From DATMBF01 sp035559595 (GTDB taxonomy: Bacteria > Bacteroidota > Ignavibacteria > UBA10030), in NCBI GenBank assembly GCA_035559595.1, contig DATMBF010000045.1:1-31030 (forward strand): DNA of 31,030 nucleotides, written 5' to 3'. Shown piece by piece: positions 15,510 through 23,702 of the stretch. The position numbers were made by a program, and so were the translations under genes. Within the stretch, counting starts at the first letter, position 1. Each line of letters starts with the position of its first letter. The notes under the pieces were generated by a model, which had not been told where the DNA came from, did no database searches, and saw nothing but the letters and a program-made list of their open reading frames with translations.

Positions 15510-16292
15510 ATGAACATCATGAAAGCAACAAACTCAGTTTTCACTCTGATGGCTCTTTTTGCCGGATTCACTGGATCGGCTATTGCCCAGAACACGCTCT
15601 CATTGAAACTTACCTCTGAGCAGACACTAGTTGTCAGTTTAGTGAACGAAGAAGAGATCGCCGCGATGCAGTTTTCCATCACCAGCAGCGAGAATATCGT
15701 TCTTGAAGGAATCGAAAAGATCGACCGCACGAAAAGCGCAGATTGGACAGTCGCTTCTTACCTGAAAGATGGGCACACGCTGAACGTTGTCATTATCAGC
15801 ACAAGCGGGCAGACGTTCACGAGTGGAAAAGGATCGCTGGCCAAGATTTCGTTTCGCATAGACAAAGGCATTCGTCCGGATTCCAGTCGTCTGAGTCTCG
15901 AGAACGTGCTTGCCGCCGACAAGAATGCCGACAGCGTTGCGCTGGCTTCCGAAAGTCTTGCGTGGCGGACGGGCATGGGCGTGATTCCTTCGATCCTGAT
16001 TGCATCGGAGGAGAGTTCGATTCGGATCGGACAGAATTTTCCGAATCCTTTCAACCCTTCGACCAACATCCCTTACGTCCTTGAACAGCCAACGCATGTT
16101 CGGTTGGTTGTCTATGATGTGACTGGCCGGGAGATTAGCCGGATTGTCGATCAGTACCAATTCCCCGGAAGCTACAGTGCGCGATGGACAAGCACGGACG
16201 CCAACGGCTATCCGTTACCTTCCGGCATCTACTTTGCGCGCCTGGAAGCGGGTGATGATGTTGCTATAACGAAGATGATTTTAACGAAGTAA
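15510..16292 (+). CDS. secreted cohesin-like protein with T9SS type A sorting domain, 260 aa
   Basis: The start at 15510 (MNIMKATNS...) leaves a standard signal peptide ending in SAIAQ; Met codons at 15498 and 15519 are alternatives. Mature residues of about 27-150 look like a cohesin-type beta-sandwich (LSLKLTSEQTLVVSLVNEEEIAAMQF-type strands, then GSLAKISFRIDKG). The C-terminal 85 residues are a classic T9SS sorting domain: QNFPNPFNPSTNIPY, VYDVTGREI, SGIYFARLEAGD. It would be exported to the outer membrane, passed through the type IX system, and released or attached to the surface. It stands alone on the plus strand, ends at a strong terminator, and has no dockerin partner in view. Confidence 0.8.
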   Translation: MNIMKATNSVFTLMALFAGFTGSAIAQNTLSLKLTSEQTLVVSLVNEEEIAAMQFSITSSENIVLEGIEKIDRTKSADWTVASYLKDGHTLNVVIISTSGQTFTSGKGSLAKISFRIDKGIRPDSSRLSLENVLAADKNADSVALASESLAWRTGMGVIPSILIASEESSIRIGQNFPNPFNPSTNIPYVLEQPTHVRLVVYDVTGREISRIVDQYQFPGSYSARWTSTDANGYPLPSGIYFARLEAGDDVAITKMILTK

Positions 16293-16336
16293 CAGGCTGC
16301 TCCTTGCAGAGATAACGCAATAACAACCTCCTTCAA

Positions 16337-16376
16337 AAAGAAAAAGCCCCATCAGCGATGATGGGGCTTTTTCTTT
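16337..16376. terminator. strong bidirectional terminator
   Basis: An 18-base-pair perfect stem (16337-16354 with 16359-16376) closes a GCGA tetraloop, with a GC core AGCCCCATCA/TGATGGGGCT flanked by A and T runs. It serves the plus-strand cohesin-like gene (stop 16292) and the convergent minus-strand lipoprotein gene (stop 16450). Confidence 0.92.
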
Positions 16377-16449
16377 CTTCCGCACGGATGAGCGCGGCAG
16401 GGGACGTGGCCCCTCTCAATCTTGCCATAGAGCGACGCTGGAGCTTCGC

Positions 16450-17190
16450 TTATTCACTTGGGGGAGCTTTTTTCTGGGTAAGCATGTAAGCCGAGAAGCC
16501 AAGGAACCCCGTGACAAGAATCGCCGTGGTGATATGATCTTGCGACTTCACTGCCGCGATGGGGGCTTGCGGCATGGCCCGCCTTGGCGGCTTGTACTTC
16601 GCCCAGCTAATCGGGGTAACCGATTTTACCATGAATCGGAATGCATACTTGCGCACCTCGTCCCCAAACTGTATCGGAAGCACAAGATCGACCGCAGAAC
16701 CGACGTTCTTTTCAATTGCCTTCCGCCGCTTGGGCGAGTTCTTGTCCGTCGTCGGGAGCAGGTCGTATTCTATCCACCGCTGACCGTCGAAGGTGACCTT
16801 TTCGGCCGGAATCAGAATGTCGACTGTATAGCCTCCGGGCGGAATCGTCGGCATTGCCACTGCATCGGAGGTCTTTACGTAGAGCGAGTGATTGTTAAGA
16901 ACCGAATAAAACCGACCCTTAACACCGATCGATGCCTTTGTGAAATCGACATGGAGATCCGTCGTCGAGAGGTTCTGGAGCTGGTAGCGAATTGCCGAGT
17001 CTTCGAACCTGAAGAGAATTGCAATCCGATCATCCCGGAACAACAGTTTATCACTCTGTCTCGGAGAGACCATCACATACTTGTATTTGTACTTATTACC
17101 TTTGGAGCTTTGCAGTCGGGAGGAAGCGCTGCAACCGGAGAGCACAAGAGCTGCACTCGCTATGAAGAGGGGGAACCAAGCCTTTCTCAT
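16450..17190 (-). CDS. lipoprotein with a C-terminal membrane segment, 246 aa
   Basis: The N-terminus is a lipoprotein signal peptide with lipobox LSGC and lipidated C20. The mature part is a beta-rich domain (about 40-200; IAILFRFEDSAIRYQLQNLS, then PTIPPGGYTVDILIPAEKVTF), followed by a Pro-rich linker and a hydrophobic segment near the C-terminus (about 219-236, TTAILVTGFLGFSAYMLT) and a short charged tail. A lipid anchor plus a C-terminal membrane helix is unusual; it may sit in the inner membrane or bridge compartments. The family is not recognised. Upstream 17191-17349 shows no gene; downstream it shares the terminator at 16337-16376. Confidence 0.75.
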   Translation of the reverse strand: MRKAWFPLFIASAALVLSGCSASSRLQSSKGNKYKYKYVMVSPRQSDKLLFRDDRIAILFRFEDSAIRYQLQNLSTTDLHVDFTKASIGVKGRFYSVLNNHSLYVKTSDAVAMPTIPPGGYTVDILIPAEKVTFDGQRWIEYDLLPTTDKNSPKRRKAIEKNVGSAVDLVLPIQFGDEVRKYAFRFMVKSVTPISWAKYKPPRRAMPQAPIAAVKSQDHITTAILVTGFLGFSAYMLTQKKAPPSE

Positions 17191-17379
17191 CGCCTTCTCC
17201 TGTATTCAATGAAGAACCTTTCCGGGGTTGCTTATGATGGGTGGTAGCCATCTCGGAACTCTATTAATGTACGCCATCCGTATGCGGCTTGCAAGGAGGA
17301 ACTCGCTTCCAATGCAAAGACGCAAAGATTCGCTAACAATGCGACTGAAAAACGGCTGAATGAGATGAAATTGGGAGGG

Positions 17380-19350
17380 CTATTTCAACAGGACCATCGA
17401 CTTCGTTTGGCGAAAATCTCCAGCTTCAAGCGTATAGAAGTACACGCCGCTGGCAAGGCGAGATGCATCGAACGTAATCTCGTGTGAACCAACATCCATC
17501 GGCTGATTGATTAATGTCGCAACGTGTCTCCCCAGAAGATCAAAGACTTTGAGCATGACATAATTCGACTTCGGAAGCTCGAATCGGATTGTTGTTGTCG
17601 GGTTGAAAGGATTGGGATAGTTCTGGCTGAGGGAGTAAGTATCCGGCATAAGGGTAATCTCGTCGTTTCCCGTTCCTACCTGTATGTCAATGATTGCTCG
17701 GATGGCAAGGTTGTAACCAGTTCCATAGTTCTTGGGATCTTTGAAATTGTACCATTGCAGTCCAGCTCCGGCATCATAGTAAGACGAACTCCGGTCCGTT
17801 TCGTTAACACCATCATCTCCAACGAACTGAATTGTATCTCCTGCGGATCCGACGACTTCAAAAACAAGGTGAAAACTCGTATCCTTCTTTAAGCTAATGC
17901 TGAGTGACGTTAGATCGATCTGATTAAACTGTCCGCGCACAAGTGATGAAAAAGGTACCGTCACGGATTGGGAGCCGATCTGCGTTCCGGGTATTCCCCC
18001 GGCTCCTGGAAAGCTCCCAGAAGCATTACGGTGCGCGGTGACCTTAAGACTGCCCGTTCCTTCAATGGCTCCGGGGTCACCGTTGAGCCGGATTTCCGTC
18101 CTCACGAGATTGGCATCGGCGCCGGGAGTGAACCGCACAGCATACTTTTTGTCATCAAACTGCGAAGGAAGTTGGAATACGTACGTCAGCGTTCCGTGAT
18201 ATTCTAATGTGGAAGTTTCCGGCGCGTTTGGCTGAGTGTTCGCTACCAGGTTGATTCCACTCGTCGTTTGTGTCGCGACGACCGTGACATTCGTTCGTTC
18301 GTTCGGTGAGTCGGTGTTTGGATTTGATGACTCATTGGCACCATTGTAATACTCGGCAATGACCGGATTCTGAAACGACAAGTCGGTCAGGTCACTTGCG
18401 TATGGCCCGACGCGTGATCCGCCGGTAAAATTGGTGCTCACCGGCTCAATACGAATCCAGTAGTCGGCGGGATCGAGGCCTGCAAACGAATAATTGCCGT
18501 TCACCTGAACAAGATAATCCGTCACCGTCGAAACCCGATACATCAGCGTGTCGGTAACTTTGATCGCCAGGACATTAGCGCCACGCACCGGACTCCCATC
18601 GAGCCGTGTGACCGTACCGGAGATTCCGGTGGTCAAAGCAAAAGTCGGATCTGGGTAGAGAGCCGACACTGCAAGGATATCGTCGATATTCAACGAGGAA
18701 AGCGCCGTGTCGTTATCCACTGAAGTCGGATACATCGTGGGAATGTAGATATCGTCAGCAGCATTTCCATTATTGGCAAACTGAATGTGAATCTGAGAAT
18801 GGTCGAGTCCGATAAAATGTCCGAACTCATGGATGAACGTCGCTTTGAAGTCTTCGGGAGTCCAGTTATGAGGTGATTGCGTAAACTTCCCGTTCAGCAC
18901 TGCATGACCTTCAATGTAGTAGATTTGCCCCGATCCGCTTACGGGATATGCCGACCCCGCAAAGCCGATGATGCTATTGGACGCCGTGGCTCCAAAGAGT
19001 TTCGTGATGATCCCGCCATCGCTATCGAAAACGATGGGGTTGATGCCATCGTTGGTGTTCGACAAATACGATGTGTAATTCGTGCTATCCACATCCACGC
19101 TAAGGGAGCCGTCGTGCATAAACGCAATAACGGCCGTAGCGACATCCTCCCATGCCTGGAAACTCGCGGTTGTAATACTGACCGCCGTCGTGTTACTGAA
19201 TGTTCCAAGCGCACCCAGGTCGGTCTTGTATTTGATCGGCGCCGCAGTCGAATACTTGACGGGGAGACCATTCCTCGCATTCAACGGTCCACCAGCAAAT
19301 GCAGTTGAAACACCAAGCATCAACAACAACACGTTGCCAAGTCTAATCAT
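17380..19350 (-). CDS. secreted matrixin-type metalloprotease with T9SS sorting domain, 656 aa
   Basis: The start at 19350 is chosen because GAGGAAGG lies four bases upstream and it opens a signal peptide (MIRLGNVLLLMLGVSTAFA); an open frame to 19383 adds 11 unlikely residues. The catalytic zinc motif HEFGHFIGLDH is at about 174-184, the HExxHxxGxxH pattern of metzincins, followed by a TMYPTS segment that supplies the Met-turn. A carboxypeptidase-regulatory-like beta domain follows (TGISGTVTRLDGSPVRGANVLAIKV-type repeat, about 240-310), then a further beta domain and the C-terminal T9SS tag (QNYPNPFNPTTTIRFELP, SGVYFYTLEAG). It would be a secreted or surface protease. The next upstream gene encodes a small secreted partner. 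Confidence 0.88.
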   Translation of the reverse strand: MIRLGNVLLLMLGVSTAFAGGPLNARNGLPVKYSTAAPIKYKTDLGALGTFSNTTAVSITTASFQAWEDVATAVIAFMHDGSLSVDVDSTNYTSYLSNTNDGINPIVFDSDGGIITKLFGATASNSIIGFAGSAYPVSGSGQIYYIEGHAVLNGKFTQSPHNWTPEDFKATFIHEFGHFIGLDHSQIHIQFANNGNAADDIYIPTMYPTSVDNDTALSSLNIDDILAVSALYPDPTFALTTGISGTVTRLDGSPVRGANVLAIKVTDTLMYRVSTVTDYLVQVNGNYSFAGLDPADYWIRIEPVSTNFTGGSRVGPYASDLTDLSFQNPVIAEYYNGANESSNPNTDSPNERTNVTVVATQTTSGINLVANTQPNAPETSTLEYHGTLTYVFQLPSQFDDKKYAVRFTPGADANLVRTEIRLNGDPGAIEGTGSLKVTAHRNASGSFPGAGGIPGTQIGSQSVTVPFSSLVRGQFNQIDLTSLSISLKKDTSFHLVFEVVGSAGDTIQFVGDDGVNETDRSSSYYDAGAGLQWYNFKDPKNYGTGYNLAIRAIIDIQVGTGNDEITLMPDTYSLSQNYPNPFNPTTTIRFELPKSNYVMLKVFDLLGRHVATLINQPMDVGSHEITFDASRLASGVYFYTLEAGDFRQTKSMVLLK

Positions 19351-19390
19351 TGAGCCTTCCTCTGTTTTTCTGATTCGACACAAGGCTGAT

Positions 19391-19417
19391 GAGCCCTGAG
19401 CCTCTCGAAGGGCTGAG
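19391..19417. repeat. REP-like palindrome
   Basis: AGCCCT (19392-19397) pairs with AGGGCT (19409-19414) around GAGCCTCTCGA. The sequence closely resembles the CCCTGAGCCTGTCGAAGGG palindrome that recurs between genes in many unrelated bacteria. It lies between the matrixin gene and its upstream partner and could act as a weak attenuator between them. Confidence 0.55.
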
Positions 19418-19435
19418 GTCTGACCCCTCTTCCCA

Positions 19436-20020
19436 TCACCGCTTCTTCACCACGGGAATCAGGGCACGAATCGTCGAAACAAAATCATCGTACTCCAGCG
19501 GCCCGGGGTTGGACGTCCTCAACCAGGCCTTTTGCGTAATCCGCTCCGGATTCCGAAGTTTCTTAAAAAGACTCTGTGTTCCAACAGCGGTCGAAACAAC
19601 TCGTTTCCTCGTTTTCTCATCCTTCTTGATCGCGAACTTTCCCTGCTCCATCCCTACGGGAGACTGCATACCGATATCGCTTGGTCCGTAGAGCAGCATC
19701 ACCACCTCTTCTCCCACACTATAACGCGGCATCCCGGCCGGATAGAAGGCCAACCCTTCTGCTTCGCCGCCATATTGCTTGATCGTGACACGATTGCCGC
19801 TGACTCCATAGAGGGGCTCGCTCACTTCAAAGGTCACGTAGGTGACAAAGAGGTTGGTCTGCGGGTCGCGAGTGCCGGTCTTCACATCGACAACCCGTCC
19901 CGCAAAGATCATTCCGGCATCCGAGACAAGGGCCTCGATGTTCATTGGGATAGTCCGCTGGGCAAGGAGCGGAGCCGTGACAACGAGGAGCAAGAAAACA
20001 ATCATGATCGTTACCTTCAT
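19436..20020 (-). CDS. small secreted protein, probable matrixin partner, 194 aa
   Basis: The frame is open from 20101, but the Met at 20020 starts a clear signal peptide (MKVTIMIVFLLLVVTAPLLAQ) and is preferred. The mature protein has a beta-rich fold beginning IFAGRVVDVKTG, then FVTYVTFEVSEPLYGVSG, VTIKQYGGEAEG and YSVGEEVVMLLYG. I recall, without being able to check here, that proteins of this look are encoded beside matrixin-type proteases in other phyla; the function is unknown. The gene lies directly upstream of the metalloprotease on the same strand, about 85 bases apart. An inhibitor, chaperone or substrate-binding partner of the protease is possible, but not shown. Confidence 0.65.
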   Translation of the reverse strand: MKVTIMIVFLLLVVTAPLLAQRTIPMNIEALVSDAGMIFAGRVVDVKTGTRDPQTNLFVTYVTFEVSEPLYGVSGNRVTIKQYGGEAEGLAFYPAGMPRYSVGEEVVMLLYGPSDIGMQSPVGMEQGKFAIKKDEKTRKRVVSTAVGTQSLFKKLRNPERITQKAWLRTSNPGPLEYDDFVSTIRALIPVVKKR

Positions 20021-20132
20021 AAGTGCAAAAAGAGTCTTCGTGAATGTAATGGAGGGATGGGAAAAAAACAAAGGGAATTCGGCCGGTTTGAGCTGCGTCA
20101 AGTCCGAGATTTCTTGGTAAAGAGCGACTATT

Positions 20133-21761
20133 TCACTTCCCCTTGTTCTGTGTCAAATTGTACTCGCGGGAGGCTTTGACAAAATCGCGGAAGAGAGGGT
20201 GCGGATTGATGGCGCGCGATCTCAATTCGGGGTGGAACTGTCCCGCAATGAACCAGGGATGATCGGCAAGCTCAATAATCTCGACCAGTTGATTATCCGG
20301 CGAGATTCCGCTGATGAGCATACCTTTGTCGGTAAGCTTCTTGCGAAACTTATTATTGACCTCATAGCGATGCCGATGACGCTCGTAGATGAGCTCCTTA
20401 TGGTATGCCTTGTAAGTTTTTGTTCCCTTTATGATCTGACACGGGTAAGCGCCGAGTCTCATCGTCCCGCCAAGATTCTTCACTCCTTTTTGCTCGATCA
20501 TCAGGTCGATCACGTTGTATTTCGTCTTCCTGAACTCGGTGCTGTTTGCCCCCTTAAGGCCACAGACGTTTCGTGCAAATTCGATCACTGCACATTGGAG
20601 ACCCAGACAAATTCCCAAGAACGGAATCCTCTTCTCTCGAACATACTGAATGGCTTTGATCTTTCCCTCCACTCCTCGTTCGCCAAATCCACCGGGAACC
20701 AAAAGGCCGTCCACATCCTGCAGGTAGCGAGCCGGACCGTGATGCTCGATGTCTTCTGCCTTGAGCCACCGTAACTCAACAGCGACATCGTTCTCCGCGC
20801 CTGCGTGAACGAAGGACTCCTTGATGCTCTTATAGGCGTCGAGTAAGTCCGTGTACTTTCCTGCCACGGCAATCGTCACCTTGCCGCTCGGATGCTTGAT
20901 CCGATTGACGAATCGTATCCACCGCCGCAGGTCAGGGGGGTTGCATTTGAGATTGAGCTTCTCGACAACCAGATCTGCCAGCTCCTCTTTCTCGAACACG
21001 AGAGGGACTTCATAGATTGACTCGACATCGTATCCGACCTTCACTGCTTTCGGCTCGACATTGCAGAAGAGAGCGATCTTTTCCCGCAGTTCTTTGGACA
21101 GCGGTTTCTCCGATCGGCAAATCAGCACGTCCGGCTGAACACCGATCTCAAGCAATGTCTTCACGCTGTGCTGCGTTGGCTTAGTTTTGAGCTCCCCCGC
21201 CGATTTGATGTACGGCACCAATGTCACATGGATGTTCAGGGCATTACGATGACCAACGGCGAGCGTGAACTGCCTGATCGCCTCGAGAAAGGGCAAGCTC
21301 TCAATATCGCCAACCGTACCCCCGACTTCGGTGATGATGACGTCGTATTTGCCGGAACTCGCGAGCGCGGCAATCCGCCGTTTGATCTCGTCTGTAATAT
21401 GAGGAATAACCTGAACAGTGGCGCCGAGATAATCCCCGCGTCGTTCTTTCGAAATCACCTCGTAATAAATCTGGCCGGTGGTGCAATTGTTCTGGCGTGA
21501 CATGCTGATGTCGAGGAAGCGCTCGTAATGGCCCAGGTCGAGATCGGTCTCTGCCCCATCATCGGTCACATAGACTTCGCCATGTTGGAACGGATTCATC
21601 GTGCCGGGATCGACGTTGATGTATGGATCGAACTTCTGGATAGTGACACGGAGCCCGCGGGATTTTAGCAGAAGTCCGAGCGATGCTGCGGCGATCCCTT
21701 TGCCGAGGGATGAAACAACTCCACCGGTGATGAAGATATGTTTGACGTGATTACGAGACAT
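20133..21761 (-). CDS. pyrG: CTP synthase (glutamine-hydrolysing), 542 aa
   Basis: Makes CTP from UTP, ATP and glutamine. The N-terminal synthetase domain begins HIFITGGVVSSLGKGIAAASLG with the nucleotide loop, followed by QKFDPYINVDPGTMNPFQHGEVYVTDDGAETDLDLGHYERF, all nearly invariant in the family. The C-terminal class I glutaminase domain has the nucleophile in FLGICLGLQ and the His-Glu pair in GQFHPE. Length matches E. coli PyrG (545). It follows kdsB by 40 bases, so one transcript would make CTP and then the enzyme that uses it on Kdo. Confidence 0.98.
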   Translation of the reverse strand: MSRNHVKHIFITGGVVSSLGKGIAAASLGLLLKSRGLRVTIQKFDPYINVDPGTMNPFQHGEVYVTDDGAETDLDLGHYERFLDISMSRQNNCTTGQIYYEVISKERRGDYLGATVQVIPHITDEIKRRIAALASSGKYDVIITEVGGTVGDIESLPFLEAIRQFTLAVGHRNALNIHVTLVPYIKSAGELKTKPTQHSVKTLLEIGVQPDVLICRSEKPLSKELREKIALFCNVEPKAVKVGYDVESIYEVPLVFEKEELADLVVEKLNLKCNPPDLRRWIRFVNRIKHPSGKVTIAVAGKYTDLLDAYKSIKESFVHAGAENDVAVELRWLKAEDIEHHGPARYLQDVDGLLVPGGFGERGVEGKIKAIQYVREKRIPFLGICLGLQCAVIEFARNVCGLKGANSTEFRKTKYNVIDLMIEQKGVKNLGGTMRLGAYPCQIIKGTKTYKAYHKELIYERHRHRYEVNNKFRKKLTDKGMLISGISPDNQLVEIIELADHPWFIAGQFHPELRSRAINPHPLFRDFVKASREYNLTQNKGK

Positions 21762-21801
21762 AGGATTGTGCGTTGAGCATTTCCACAGGGGCAGGTATAA
21801 G

Positions 21802-22578
21802 TTAAGTGCGTGTTAACGTCGGTTCTTTTGAAGAAAGTATCTGAAGTACTCTTTGCACATCATCGGCCGTGTCAACCGCGATGCTTTCATACTGGGTGAA
21901 GCCAACCTTAATATCGGTACCGTTTTCAAGAATCCTGAGCTGCTCGAGCTTCTCGGCCTGCTCGAGCGGACTCGGCGGAAGCTTGCTGTAGATGAGGAGA
22001 AATTCCCGCCGGTAAACATAAAGCCCAAAATGTTTGAAGTACGTGTGTCGTGAAAGCCATCGCCGCTGGTCAGCTTCATCCCTGATGAAAGGGATTGTCG
22101 ACCTTGAAAAATAGAGCGCCCTCTGATTCTTATCGATCACGACCTTAACCACGCTCGGATTGAAGAGCTCTTCTTCCCGCTCGATTTTCTTGGCCAGCGT
22201 GCCGACTTTCGCTGAAGGGTCATCGATCAGCAGTCGAATGCCTTCGTCAATCATTGGCGGTGAAATCAGCGGCTCGTCACCTTGAACATTGACAAAGATA
22301 TCTCCATCGATCTCTTGCGCTACTGCGGCAACACGATCACTGCCGCTGGCGATCTCAGGCGAAGTCAGCATAACGTCGCCGCCGAAAGATCGTACGACAT
22401 CCGCAATTCGTCGGTCATCCGTTGCCACGATGACGCGATCAACGAGGTTTGCCTTCGCTGCCTGCTCGTAAACCCGTTGCACCATCGGCTTGCCGAGTAA
22501 ATCCACCAGAGGCTTCGCCGGTAACCTCTGCGAGCCGTATCTCGCCGGAATAACCGCTATCACTTTAGACTTCGACAT
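21802..22578 (-). CDS. kdsB: 3-deoxy-manno-octulosonate cytidylyltransferase, 258 aa
   Basis: Activates Kdo with CTP to CMP-Kdo for lipopolysaccharide core synthesis, in the cytoplasm. The N-terminal IPARYGSQRLPAKPL nucleotide-binding motif, the VQGDEP motif (FVNVQGDEPLISP) and the YFSRSTIPF and LYVYRREFL segments are all typical of KdsB. Length fits the roughly 250 aa of the family. It shows the organism makes Kdo-containing LPS. The gene lies between gatC (107 bases upstream, with an AGAG-rich repeat) and pyrG. Confidence 0.95.
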   Translation of the reverse strand: MSKSKVIAVIPARYGSQRLPAKPLVDLLGKPMVQRVYEQAAKANLVDRVIVATDDRRIADVVRSFGGDVMLTSPEIASGSDRVAAVAQEIDGDIFVNVQGDEPLISPPMIDEGIRLLIDDPSAKVGTLAKKIEREEELFNPSVVKVVIDKNQRALYFSRSTIPFIRDEADQRRWLSRHTYFKHFGLYVYRREFLLIYSKLPPSPLEQAEKLEQLRILENGTDIKVGFTQYESIAVDTADDVQRVLQILSSKEPTLTRT

Positions 22579-22640
22579 GAGTCTTTCCTCTACGAACCTC
22601 TGCTCCCCCCGCGGTTCTACGTTTCAGTCTTAGTCTTTCA

Positions 22641-22678
22641 ACACAGACACAGAGAACGCTGAGAATCGCAGAGAATCT
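22641..22678. repeat. AGAG-rich degenerate tandem repeat
   Basis: The spacer between gatC and kdsB contains CACAGACACAGAGAACGCTG followed by AGAATCGCAGAGAATC, with a near-exact 10-base period (ACGCTGAGAA, TCGCAGAGAA). Sequences of this style (ACAGAGAACGCAGAG) are common intergenic repeats in several phyla. A related GCAAAGACGCAAAG stretch occurs at 17314-17327. Confidence 0.45.
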
Positions 22679-22685
22679 TAGCTTC

Positions 22686-22985
22686 CTACTTTTCTCCAAT
22701 CACTTTCGGAACTTTGAAGAACTCTTCTGTTTTTGCCGGTGCGTTCTTTAAAGCCTCTTCAGGCTTCAGGCTCGGCTTAACTTCGTCTTCGCGTATGGAG
22801 CCCGCCACGGCCGTATCAATCACCTGTGCCAGCGGCTCAACCTTGCTCGTGTCGATTTTGTTGAGCTGCTCGACATAGGCGAGTATCTGATTCAGCTGTT
22901 GCGTGAACTTCTGCTTCTCCTCTTCACTGAATTCCAGCCGCGCGAGCTTAGCAATGTGCTCCACATCCTTGATCGTTACGGACAT
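22686..22985 (-). CDS. gatC: Asp-tRNA(Asn)/Glu-tRNA(Gln) amidotransferase subunit C, 99 aa
   Basis: GatC stabilises the GatCAB complex, which converts misacylated Glu-tRNA(Gln) or Asp-tRNA(Asn) to the amidated form. The protein begins MSVTIKDVEHIAKLARLEFSEEE, the typical GatC N-terminus, followed by the ILAYVEQLNKIDTSKVEPL segment and REDEVKPSL. Length is standard. A good GAGGAGG ribosome site lies 4-5 bases before the ATG. gatA and gatB are not next to it; solitary gatC is common in Bacteroidota-like genomes. It lies 9 bases after plsC. Confidence 0.95.
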   Translation of the reverse strand: MSVTIKDVEHIAKLARLEFSEEEKQKFTQQLNQILAYVEQLNKIDTSKVEPLAQVIDTAVAGSIREDEVKPSLKPEEALKNAPAKTEEFFKVPKVIGEK

Positions 22986-22994
22986 ACTTCCTCC

Positions 22995-23696
22995 TCATTT
23001 TTTCAAATTCTTCTCAACCACACGATGAACTCTTTCCATCAACTCCAGTTCTCCCTCTTTACCGGTTATACCGTGAGTCGCTATTGGTGTATCCAACACC
23101 AATTCGACATCGGCGGGAGAGATTTTCCAGCTCCCTTTTGGCAAGATCCGAAATGTTCCCTTAATCGCCACCGGCATGATCGGCACACCCGCCTTTGCCG
23201 CCAGCGAAAACGCGCCTCGCTTGAACGGTTGCAACGCACCATCTCTGCTTCGTGTCCCTTCCGCAAACAGCAAGACCGAAGCTCCGTTCCGGATTGTCTC
23301 CACCGCCCGCTCCAGACTTCTCACGGCGTCTTTCGGATTATCGCGGTCGATCGAGATGTAATGTCCATACTTCAGCGCCCAGCCCCAAATGGGAACCTTC
23401 GTAAGCTCTTTTTTCAGCACGATGCGAATCTCGTCAGGAATTCCCACCAGCACTGCAGGGATATCAAACATGCTCGCATGATTCGACACATAGATGAAAT
23501 GTCTGTTCGAGCCAAGATGCTCCAGGCCGCGGACGGTGACTTTGATGCCGAAGATCCAAAGAATAAACCTTGCCCATGTTCGAGCAATAGCGTGGAACAA
23601 GCGTCCCCCGGGCAACGGTATTGCCAGAATCGCCGCAATCGAGAACGGCACTGTAACAACAGCAATGAGCAATGCTTTGAGCAACGTCACGATCAT
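22995..23696 (-). CDS. plsC: 1-acyl-sn-glycerol-3-phosphate acyltransferase, 233 aa
   Basis: Transfers an acyl chain to lysophosphatidic acid in phospholipid synthesis at the inner membrane. An N-terminal hydrophobic segment (about 3-27) anchors the protein. The catalytic HX4D motif is NHASMFD, and the second conserved block FAEGTRSRDG binds the glycerol phosphate. PIMPVAIKGT is motif IV. Length is normal. It lies 6 bases after the M48 protease gene and 9 bases before gatC, clearly one operon. Confidence 0.93.
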   Translation of the reverse strand: MIVTLLKALLIAVVTVPFSIAAILAIPLPGGRLFHAIARTWARFILWIFGIKVTVRGLEHLGSNRHFIYVSNHASMFDIPAVLVGIPDEIRIVLKKELTKVPIWGWALKYGHYISIDRDNPKDAVRSLERAVETIRNGASVLLFAEGTRSRDGALQPFKRGAFSLAAKAGVPIMPVAIKGTFRILPKGSWKISPADVELVLDTPIATHGITGKEGELELMERVHRVVEKNLKK

Positions 23697-23702
23697 ACGC
23701 GC

